Assembly (NCBI GenBank): GCA_009733575.1
Contig: ML769389.1
Location: 496,001-560,000 of the forward strand
Direction: 5' to 3'
DNA: 64,000 bases
Origin: Gymnopus androsaceus JB14
Lineage: Eukaryota; Basidiomycota; Agaricomycetes; Agaricales; Omphalotaceae
Below are positions 55,242 through 64,000 of the stretch, piece by piece. The position numbers and the translations under genes are program-made. Each line of letters begins with the position of its first letter. The first letter of the stretch is position 1. The notes beneath the pieces were generated by a model. It was given only the letters and a program-made list of their open reading frames with translations, did no database searches and was not told where the DNA came from.

Positions 55242-56265
55242 AGCAGCGAGTTTGTAAAAGCAAAGTTTGTTGGTGTAGCTTGAAAAATTGGATCGAGATT
55301 TTATAGGACAGAGGCATATTCACAAGTTTTTTTCGGTACAGACGGAGTTTCTTATGCCAGTCATTAGCACGAGTCTTGTTGGTGCACAAGGACTTCCTGA
55401 ACGCGTCCAGGGTTCATGAGTAAGATAATGCATAAAAAACAGTCCTAATATGATAGCGCCCTCTCGAGACTAAGTATGCTGATTCTCGTGTATTTTTTTC
55501 TTCCATCAGGGTCGATATGCCAGCGACGCTCACCCGAATGTATTCCCCATTGAAAGTCGAAGCGGGACTGACAAAACATCTGAGAGTCCTGAAGTTAAAT
55601 AATTACACCTGCCAACAAACAGAAAAAATCCTTACAGTCTCGAGAATTCATGTGTAAAATATCCTTATAATAATTCGGGACTCGGAAGCTGGAAAAGAAG
55701 GCGGTGTTAACGGTATTTTTAAATTTTCGCAACTCGTTCCTAAAACGATCCTGTGCTTCTAATTGGCGCGTGGGGTTTAAAACCCATGTGTAAAATACCC
55801 TTGTTAATAATTCGGGAAAAAGTGGCCAGGACCGCCAGGTGGTAACTTGAATAACGGTGTTGGCGGTATTTTCGTAACTTGGTCCTCAAACTCTAGAGAA
55901 GTTTCCGAGAAACTACCACTTGTGAACTTGAATTCATTGAACTCCGACAGAAAACTGGGCGAATCTCTCAAATAGCTTGACGTTCGAGAATCCGGTAGTT
56001 TTTCCTTCTGGCCTCCCATAAAAGACAAGCGATCGCATGCTACAAGACGAGCTGAATTAACGCCGGGCCAACAATTTACTAATGAGAAATAAGCTTTACC
56101 GTACTTACAGCAACTGACGCAGCACTCCCAGATCGCCTTATCACATTGCGTCGTCAGGTAAAACTGTAAATTTCAAGTCAGTGGAGAAACGGTTTGGTAG
56201 TAGAGATACAGGGTACATGACAGAAACTACTGTAAAAGAGAAGGTGAGAGGCGGGCTCCGACATG
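55242..56265. other. Intergenic region with a two-unit tandem repeat
   Basis: Apart from the repeat at 55649-55895 nothing is supported. Minus-strand frames at 55804-56028 and near 56100-56160 are short and unrecognised. Confidence 0.4.
55649..55895. repeat. Imperfect tandem duplication, period 136 bp
   Basis: CATGTGTAAAATA-CCTT-TAATAATTCGGGA at 55649 recurs at 55785, followed in both by GG-GGTGTT, CGGTATTTT and AACTCGTTCCTAAAAC / AACTTGGTCCTCAAAC. Confidence 0.6.
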
Positions 56266-56537
56266 TCAGATCAGGGGTTTGAATGTCTGCATTTGCTCGA
56301 GCTCTACGCCATTCATGAGAAGAGAACGAAAGTCTTGGCTAGTTCTTGCACGGCGGAACATGTCCCAAGGCTGCAGATAATAAAGGACCTAGAAAGATGG
56401 ATTAGTTGAGTAAAGAAACGTATAGGTCTGCTTTGCGAACATACTTTGAAAGTGATCTCCAGTGGCATTTCTCGTAGAATATGCAGATTTCCGAACAGAA
56501 ACGCGTACTTTATTGCGCCTCCTTGCTGAATCGTCAT
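56266..56537 (-). pseudogene. F-box protein remnant
   Basis: After a 57-nt intron the frame reads MPLEITFK|VLYYLQPWDMFRRARTSQDF then RSLLMNG, a good F-box (LPLEI...L.P.DL...RTSK.FR). The frame stops at 56266, soon after the domain, and the N-terminal basic part (KRRRSSEHDDSARRRNKVR) is in a different frame. A full-length gene would be several hundred residues longer. It is a truncated remnant or an incompletely resolved gene. Confidence 0.5.
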
Positions 56538-56879
56538 GCTCTGAAGAACGTCGGCGCTTCAGTACGTTCGTGGGATGCCCAAGCGTTTTCAAAATGTTTC
56601 CAGTGCCGAAGTGGAGGTCCATTACCTTATGAAATTCAAACGACATCGCCGTCCTCGGATACCTTCACCAGAACACCATCGTCGGGACCTATTCTTTTCC
56701 CTCTCCATAGAGTAGACAACGAAACCGTTACCCCACCTCAGTATCAACCAATAACACATATTTCGTTCCAGTTTATGCTGAGTTTTGAGATTTTGAGATG
56801 TTGCATTCAATGCTAGAGCTTCAAAGAAGAGATAGATATAGTTTCAAAAGGTTACAGATACAACAAGGTAGAACGAGGA
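56538..56879. other. Intergenic region
   Basis: It holds the possible 5' part of the F-box remnant in another frame (about 56540-56646) and the 3' flank of the next gene. Nothing else is seen. Confidence 0.35.
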
Positions 56880-57687
56880 CTAGACAGAGCTCGACAGATA
56901 GGAATGAAAGCAACATTTTGACTTGGCGGGGCTCAGTTTGTCTCTCTCAGTTGATTTCCCTTTACCGGGCTTGATCTGAGACATGCATATTCTGTATGTA
57001 TGAAGGTCAGATATGGGCCCTCCAAGATAGCAAGATGGAGAAGCGTACCAGGTGTTGAAGACTATGCATCCAATCATCTTAGCTAGCTCCTGCCGTCGCC
57101 TAAGGATTACACGGGGAGGCTTCCCGCCATAGCCAATAATATAAGCAGAGCAATGGGCACCAGACAGGTTTCGCAGATCTTCGACGGTTCGAATTACCGG
57201 AAGTGCTGCACGACCCGGCTGGAAGAAAATATAAGTGAAGATAAGGTATCGAATATACTGCTTCGAACGCACCACAGCTTGAGATGGGAGTGACCCATCG
57301 ATGAATCCAACCTCGGTATAGGGAATTGTGAACCCGGTACCCTTTCGCACATTTGAGGACTGGATAACAAAAACATGTAATTAGTTTTGTTCAATATCAA
57401 ATAGATTGAAGTTTACGATCGCGATATTCCGGCTCATATCATCCATCTTGGTCATAATATCCCGGCTCCTATCATCGAACTTGGTCATAATAGTGTCTAA
57501 TCTGTTGATAATGTCGGCCAATAATGTATAGGTTTGGGTCATGAAGTAAGCGGCGCCCAATAGAATTGCTATGAAGATATGAGCAGGCAAAATAAACGAT
57601 ATATAAAGATTACAGACGCGCGGGAGCAGCAACTTCGGCCGGGGCTGCTATCAGAAAGCTCAGTACTGAACTGCTTAGGGGAGGCAT
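56880..57687 (-). CDS. Mug135-like hypothetical protein
   Basis: The start at 57687 reads MPPLSSSVLSFLIAAPAEVA. A second exon gives LLADIINRLDTIMTKFDDRS and RDIMTKMDDMSRNIAIVN, a heptad-like coiled coil. The following exon has RKGTGFTIPYTEVGFIDGSL, and after another intron ALPVIRTVEDLRNLSGAHCS with RRRQELAKMIGC. This order (coiled coil, then a small C-terminal domain ending in a helix) resembles basidiomycete proteins with a Mug135-like C-terminal domain; their function is unknown. The true C-terminus may be at the helix RRRQELAKMIG or at the stop at 56880. The first exon junction uses a weak donor. Confidence 0.45.
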
Positions 57688-58144
57688 TACAAGGACTGAC
57701 CAAGCGCTTTTGAATCTTCAGCGTCGGAAGGATCCGAAGTAGAGGGTGGGAGGGCACGCAGAGGCATCGCCAGGTAGGTGGTTTTTAAAAATATTTAGGT
57801 GGTTTTAAATAGGAGCTCTGCGCGTCGCGTGTATCACGTGGAGAGTTCAAGCTCCGACACGACTACCACGTTCGGCAAACGTGACAGTCGCGCGGACATG
57901 TGGATTCGTATCAGGCAGAAGAGTCCATATGTTTGCTACCAGTAAGTATTAGTAATTTCACATAAAAAGAAAGACGTAGTAAGTATTGATTCAACGCAAG
58001 ATCCAACACACAAGTTGTTTTTTCGAACTCGTGCATCGAAAAATGAACAAATACATTTATCTGGTATACAGCGGGGGACATTTACCCTGCAAGTCTATAT
58101 TTCGAAACCCATAAACCCAATGAGAAGCAAGCTCTAGTGCCCAA
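57688..58144. other. Intergenic region
   Basis: No feature is supported between the Mug135-like gene and the WSC gene. Confidence 0.4.
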
Positions 58145-59912
58145 TTAGTCCACAATGACTTCAATAGCCACCGGGATACAATCATCCGACACATAATTTA
58201 GATTGTTCGTCTGAGGCTCAAATACCACATCCAACCTCCCGTTAGCATTGATCGAGGTGTTGGTGCATAGCGCGAACCCGTTGGTTATCCCACCAAATGC
58301 AAGGAGCGGTGGGCTATTTGGGTTGGTGGCGTCCTGTAATACAAGGAGAATCATCAACGACACAAAAATAAACGTCAGTATAGAAAGCTTACCACAGCAC
58401 AATACGACTGGAAACCAGGGAAAGCGGGGTCTGACGCTACAAAGTTGGGCGATTGACCAGGTCCGGGAGCACTAGATACCATCATCTGCCCAGGATTTGA
58501 AAGAGAGTGGGGGAGGAAGACGGAGTTTTGAAGAGAGAATGTCGGCCAGTCGGAGCAACATAGAGGGCAAGCCTAGGAAAAACAGCTTTTCATCAGCTGC
58601 AAGTTCCGGAGTAGAAATCGAAAACTCACTGTAAGAATCGTCCACGTCACACTAGGAACCATTTCCACCACCACGACCTTCAGAGGCATTGACAATCCAT
58701 CTTGCGCAGTGGCAACCAGGGTAAAGTTGGTGATGTCGTTGGTCGAACACGCTGTTGGCGGCGGCGGAGCTCCAGACGCTGCGAACTCATATATGGCAAG
58801 TCTATTAGCATTCCCGCAGTATTCGTCGTGGTTGGAGATACAGATCTCGCGACAGTCGTCGTCGTCGACGTGTAGACTGGAATTGCCCAAGGTGTTTCCG
58901 CACCCTACACAGATTGTTAGAAAGCGGGGCAAATGGGGAAGGGGAAAGTTACGAACAGCACTCCTGACCATCTTTGAAAGCAGCAATGAGCTTCGGCGCG
59001 GATTGGGTAAGAATTATTCATACCTTCGAGACCAGCGATGGTAAATCCCGCGGTTTGACATCCTGCTGTACAGGTTTCCGCTGTAACTCCTGCTGGGACG
59101 TCAATTACTTCGCTTAGGACACGTTCCAATATGCTATCGCTAGAAGAGCAGAAGCGGAACAGAATCGTAAGTGTCGGGTAAGTGTCGGGTTAATAATGCA
59201 TGATAGGGAAACGCACGTAAAACACCCTTCATAAGACCATTGACCCACTTCCTGGACGATAACAGGTCCCGGCTCGCCATTGGTGTATATAAGAATCTCG
59301 CCACCTCCACCACAAAACTCTGACGCGTTTCCAGCACAAGGGGTGTTACAATCTCCAAGCGGAGAGGGTGCACCGGGTATTTGGATCGTGGAATCACAGT
59401 CTGTTGAAAAGGGATATTAGACTAGACATATAGATAGGGTACTCGTTGAAGAAACGTACAGCATTGACTACCAAAGCGAAGGAAACCATGTTCAATACGA
59501 GAACGCACTATAAGCTTGTTAGACTCACGTTGCGAATTCGACTCCAGCGTAAATAAAGTCTCCAGCACCACAGAATGCGACACAAGCTTCGACAGTCATG
59601 TTGTTTTCAGCAAATGAGTTGGCAGAGAGTGTTCTTGAGGTTGATATGTCGCTGTACCCCCCAAGCTACATCAATACATCGATAGACTGAAAGATAAGTT
59701 ACTCACGTAAAACAACCAATCAAAGTCCAATTTCCTGTCGCGTTGAGCGCGCTCAAAGAATTCCGGATTTGAAGTGCCTCGACATGGGTGGGCGAGCTTT
59801 CCACGAAGGCAAAGAGCTAAGGGAATAGCGCATGAGAATTGAGACATGAAGACAAAGCCGCACGCACCATAGGGAAGAGAGGCAGAAGGACTCCTGGGAA
59901 GTTAAACCTCAT
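58145..59912 (-). CDS. Secreted WSC-domain protein
   Basis: The start at 59912 gives MRFNFPGVLLPLFPM, the start of a signal peptide. The first WSC domain holds GNWTLIGCFTDI, RTLSANSFAENNMTVEACVA, GDCNTPCAGNASEFCGGGGE and ILIYTNGEPG. A second follows with YEGC, VLSEVIDVPAGVTAETCTA, CQTAGFTIAGLEG, CGNTLGNSSLHVDDDDCREI and DEYCGNANRLAIYEFAASG. WSC domains bind carbohydrate at the cell wall. The C-terminal module (SFSLQNSVFLPHSLSNPGQM region, then PPLLAFGGITNGFALCTNT) is common in agaricomycete WSC proteins, has no assigned role, and ends at 58145. Most WSC cysteines are present, and no frame damage is seen. It has no C-terminal membrane helix, so it is secreted rather than a membrane sensor. Confidence 0.82.
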
Positions 59913-60938
59913 TTTAGTGGAAGAAGGATTCATCGAATGCGTTCCATGAGTTTGCTTTATATCTAGAACAGTCCTTGCACGCGTCAGTGCCAGTTTTTAT
60001 CTCCCATTTTAGCACAGTTGTATCAGTGTAAGTCCCGCTGTCCTGTCGAGTGATCTTCAACAGGAACATTGGCGTGGCGTCGAGAACTGTCTCATCCTGG
60101 TTCCTGTATCAACCCCTCTCCTGAATACAAGACTTTTTTAACCGGCGCTTGATTCTTCGCGGTCCACTGTTATAACTGTGCTCATTGGCTCTTGAGGTTG
60201 AACGGCTGAATGTTGAATGACAGATTGCCCTCGTCAGGTTGACGGGCGACGTTCTGGTTCACAGTACCTTGCTAATATTTAGCTTTCTTTCTCCGTAGCA
60301 AGTAGTGAAGCCTGAAAATATCTTTGGTGAGACTGTGTGAGACTAGATAGTTCATTGATAGTTCATTTGTTTAAGAGCATCCGAATTGACAGTACCTATG
60401 TACTCTTCATTCCATTTTGCTGGTCTGACGTAGCAAGAAAGCATTCATTTGAGCAGTAAGGAGGAGATTAGATCGTAGAAAAGACAAGCCCGAGACAAGC
60501 ATGAACATGTTACATGATGAAGTGAAGAGAAGTGGAAGCGAGAACAAATTGACGCTCGCTTGAAGGCGGCGATCACGGGCCGGTAAATTCATCAACTTAA
60601 ACTTCACCTTGAACTTCACGCTTCTTAGTAGGGCGACCGAGCGCGAGCGACGTGGTTCTACGCGTATTTTCAAATCCTTCCTTCTGTCACGCCGCTGAGT
60701 CGCCGCTCTTGTTGTTGGATGAATATCGATCGACAAATGACAGTAAGTTTCCTGTTATCCTCCTCTAAACTGCCATCCAAGAACTAATTCCTCAAGCTCA
60801 GCCCGGAAGAGTTGGACTACCGATGTAGATCTCCATTTGCTAGCTATAAGGTGCAGCGGGTGCAGGAATTTTTGCAGACGAGCTTCTCATATCGCAGCTA
60901 GTTTCTTCTTTGTGTTGTTTTTCACTTTGTCTTCCCTT
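59913..60938. other. Intergenic region
   Basis: A minus-strand frame at 60407-60736 is open but unrecognised. No repeat or RNA gene is seen. Confidence 0.4.
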
Positions 60939-61045
60939 GGACCGCTCCTCAAAGACCCATTCACCTCACAGTTCATGATAATCCCGGAATTATAAAAGCT
61001 GCTTCATAGTAGTGATTCCAGGAGCTCATAGTGGTACCTTGAAGA
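60939..61045 (+). pseudogene. Relic of the NACHT gene
   Basis: ACCGCTCCT-AAA, GATAATCCCGGAAT and GAGCTCATAGT occur here in the same order and spacing as at 62110-62200 inside the NACHT gene. Stops and changes prevent translation. It is a decayed partial copy 1 kb upstream of the intact gene. Confidence 0.6.
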
Positions 61046-61598
61046 ACCTCGAAGGATCGATCTTATCATATCTTATCCCATGGATCAGTACCTGCCACTT
61101 GCAGCGTCTTTGAGCCCTGATCGAAGTGAGCGGCGTAAAGAAAGTACGAGAGACCATCGAATCGGACACAAGTAAAAGTAATCCCTGCTGAAGCTGTCTC
61201 GGAAGATAGGCTTTCCCGATGACCGGGTTGACAATGGTACGGCAAGATTCGTAGTATGTCTTACAGTCGCTGAACCTTTTATAACAGGTTTCGGCCACCC
61301 TTCATTTTTTCAGTCATTCTCGGAGCTGCAGATCAATTGGAAGCAACCTGGCCAAGACATTGACGCGATTTCGTCGCGTCGTTTTCTAGTACCGACATGG
61401 CATGAGTTCAAGCTTGAATTCCGGCAGGCTGTGCCCGCGTTGGTTACATTATGAAAGGATTCTGAGGAACGTCTCCTCAAGCTCAAGCTCGATGCGCCTC
61501 TACTATGTACTGTTCTCGGCGGCGCAATAGTATTGACAGTGACAGAGTGTCAGGTATTGCAGTGCACGTGCTCGAGCGGTCCTTGGCAACAATTCTTC

Positions 61599-63556
61599 AT
61601 GTCCTTCTTTCCCAATGCCCGAAAATTTGCAATAAACAACGGATCATTTACTAATGTTGAAGGGGACATTAACTACAACTTTCATACAAATCCAGGAATG
61701 CGAGAGGAAACGGAGTATTGTGCGTAAATCATATTTGGCTTCTCTCCGATCTTACAAGTTTTTTTCTTTAGCTGGTCTTAAAATCATCTATGAAAACAGT
61801 GTACAAGGCGCCCTTTATAATTCTGAGCAGCGTTTTCCTCCTCCAAACTGTCATCCGGGAACTCGAACTCAAGTTCTTGAGATCCTGAGGCATTGGATTA
61901 ATGATGTCGCTAGCGCCACATCCATTTACTGGCTTTATGGTGCAGCAGGCGTGGGTAAATCCGCGGTTGCTCAAACCATATCAGAAGAGTTTTTAGCATC
62001 TCATCTAGCCGCTAGCTTCTTTTTTGCACGCGCCGATCCTTCACGGAACGAGCTATCTTCGTTCTTTATCACCATCTCCTACCAGCTAGCGACATCTTCC
62101 GAACTTGGACCGCTCCTTAAATACCCTATTGATCTTGCTGTTCGTGATAATCCCGGAATCATACATGCTGCTTTGGAACAGCAGTTTCAAGAGCTCATAG
62201 TATCTCCCTGCAATTGGTTGACCGTCACTTGCAGGTTGACTGCTGAGCAATGGAAGGATCTTCCTCGGTTGATTGTTATCGATGGGCTCGACGAATGCAT
62301 CCAAATTGCGTCGCAGGAGCGTCTACTATCCATTATCCGTAAAGCCAAATCCGCAACTCCACCTTTGCCATTCGAGTTTCTCATTTGTAGCCGACCCGAA
62401 CCCCGCATCCGGAATGCTTTCAGACATCAGGACTTTCATCCCATCCTAGACTGCACTGATATTGGTGAATCATTCGAGTCTGGGAAGGATATTGCCCATT
62501 ATCTCAGAGATGAATTTGATAGAATCCGACAAGAGCATGGGCAAAGCATGGCGCATTTGGCAAAAGACTGGCCTGGCACTGATATTATTCAACAACTAGT
62601 GCATAAGGCGTGTGGACAGTTCATCTACGCTGCGACTGTCATCAAGTATGTCGGAGATCACGATGGCTTTCCTATCGAGCGGCTGGAGATCATTCTGAAG
62701 ATCACCGTCCCCGATGATTTTGACTCGCCGTATCCTGATCTAGATCTTCTGTACATGCAGATTCTCTCTGTTTGCAACCAGAGAGAGCTTCTTCTAGAGG
62801 TCATGGCCCATATTCTGAACCCGGCCATATTTCTTGACAAGCGTTATGAGCAAACGTCTTCTGCGATCATCGAGGGTCTCTTTTTCCTTGTCAAGGGAAA
62901 AGTTTGGGCATTATTGTCCCGACTACACTCGGTCTTGTTTATCCCAGAAAATGACCATGACAACATCACAGTCCGTCATGCATCGTTCTTCGACTTCCTC
63001 ACTGATCCAAAACGGTCAGGGAGTTATTTTGTGAACATCAACGAGGAGGTTAGACATGAGCAGGTTCTGTTATGTCTCCTGAAGCGGGTCTCAACTTGCA
63101 TTATCAACCACTCCAAGGATGATGCTGCATTGTGCGTTACTACTCTCTCATAACCTATAAATCTAATGGGCGTCATAATCATTTTACAGTGTAGAATCCG
63201 AGTTTGACGACTACGCGTGGAATTCTTGGGCTGCTCATTTCCAAAAGATCGGAGAGTCGTCCGATAGCAGGATTATTACTGCTATGAATCAGCTTGACCT
63301 CTGTGGGCTGTTAAATACCATGTCGCGGCGCAAAAACATTAGTTTAAAGCTCTATGTTGACATGTTACGAGGATACCTTGATAATTTTGGAATCGTCGCC
63401 CAGTGGGCCCATGTTCGTCGGTTCTTTCCAGTCTATTCCAGAGTCATTTTTCCGCTGATCCTATTTTATAGGCCCTCCGACAGTCTACACATCTACCAAT
63501 ATTTGATACATTGGTTAAACAATATCGATCCTTCGAATACGGATTTCGAATCGTGA
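61599..63556 (+). CDS. NACHT-domain NTPase (NLR-like)
   Basis: Three exons, 61599-61719, 61772-63131 and 63190-63556, join in phase. The start MSFFPNARKFAINNG and the phrase FTNVEGDINYNFHTN are the typical agaric N-terminus. The NACHT core follows: YWLYGAAGVGKSAVAQTISE (Walker A), AASFFFARADPSRNELSSFF, LIVIDGLDECIQIAS (Walker B), FEFLICSRPEPRIR, and GQFIYAATVIKYVGD with VRHASFFDFLTDPKRSGSYF (winged-helix part). Such proteins are STAND-class NTPases; fungal members include nonself recognition and programmed cell death regulators, but most agaric ones are uncharacterised. No WD or ankyrin repeats follow before the stop at 63556. Length is about 615 residues, typical for the short agaric form. 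A relic lies upstream, and protein-like sequence continues in other frames after the stop. Confidence 0.87.
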
Positions 63557-64000
63557 TACCACCCTCCCTTGGCCCCCTTGCTAGTGAAGCACTAATGACG
63601 ACAATCTCTGTGCTCAAGAATAATCTTTGCCTGTATAATCAAGGGAACTATAGACTAGAGGTGATACTATGCACTCTCCATCCTCGAGGGAATATAACGG
63701 AAGTACGCAAAGTTCTACACTCTCCTTCGCTACGGTTATCCATTTTACCCTTCAACACGGATCCGTCGCAAGTTGGTTTGGATAGTGTTGTTGCCGACAC
63801 TGTGATCATAGACTTTCGTAGAATGTCACAAGGATATTGGATTACAATGCCTTGGGATTATCTCAAGAAGGTCGAATCTTCCGGATGTGGTTCTTTACGT
63901 CCAGAATCACTGGATTAATCATATTTTGGAAACACGTCCATCAAGCGAGATGTTGCAGGTTGTCCTAGACAATGTGGCTATGTTGCCTTCCAACGAAGAT
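63557..64000 (+). other. Protein-like tail after the NACHT gene, in two further frames, cut by the window edge
   Basis: From about 63540 to 63918 another frame reads PPSLGPLASEALMTTISVLK, FNTDPSQVGLDSVVADTVII and DFRRMSQGYWITMPWDYLKK to a stop. From about 63925 a third frame reads HILETRPSSEMLQVVLDNVA to the edge. Both look coding. They may be the eroded C-terminal part of the NACHT protein (frameshifts) or exons of a model that continues beyond the window. The family is not recognised. Confidence 0.35.

Overview
The window reads as a nuclear contig of a filamentous basidiomycete, most likely an agaricomycete mushroom-former. Most genes are broken by many short introns (about 45-85 nt). The families present (DUF6593, CipC/DUF3759, NACHT NTPase with a GDIN-type N-terminus, MYND and SET proteins, F-box proteins, WSC protein, tannase/feruloyl esterase, sacsin-like protein) are typical of that group. 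The coding models were spliced by eye, so internal exon limits are approximate unless a phase check is stated.

Layout. 0-4.2 kb: the 3' end of an NRPS-like gene (carrier/thioesterase end, + strand) converges on a complete 4-coumarate-CoA-ligase-like acyl-CoA synthetase (- strand), which suggests the edge of a secondary-metabolism locus. 5-9 kb: two unrecognised minus-strand genes around a DUF6593 gene. 9.4-18 kb: one giant minus-strand gene, a sacsin-like protein with at least two HSP90-like ATPase modules and a C-terminal BTB/POZ domain. 19-20.8 kb: a tannase-family esterase with two apparent frameshifts. 21-24.9 kb: repeat-rich, with two inverted-repeat elements (one a hAT-like MITE with a perfect 32-bp TIR and 8-bp target duplication), a threefold tandem repeat and a small secreted protein. 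25-27.3 kb: translation factor eIF2A. 27.5 kb: an intron-containing tRNA-Glu. 28-30.2 kb: an MFS transporter. 31.6-38.7 kb: an F-box gene, a frameshifted SET-domain gene with a nearby relic, a hypothetical gene and a CipC-like gene.

39.5-55 kb: two dienelactone-hydrolase paralogs, now separated by about 13 kb holding a MYND gene and a nest of transposons. A chromodomain Ty3/Gypsy element (43285-50525, - strand) lies in a Tc1/mariner-like transposase relic, and itself carries a 587-bp TA-flanked MITE. A transportin fragment lies beyond. The Gypsy copy is decayed: its stops and lost catalytic residues fall mostly at former CpG sites, and it carries a Tf1/sushi-type self-priming signature. 55-64 kb: a second small secreted protein, an F-box remnant, a Mug135-like gene, a WSC-domain secreted protein, and a NACHT NTPase with an upstream relic and a frame-drifting tail at the window edge.

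No bacterial-type operon, CRISPR array or prophage is present. The most unusual items are the sacsin-BTB gene, the self-priming signature, the CpG-decay pattern, the layered transposon stratigraphy, and a GT-to-GC splice donor difference between the two hydrolase paralogs.
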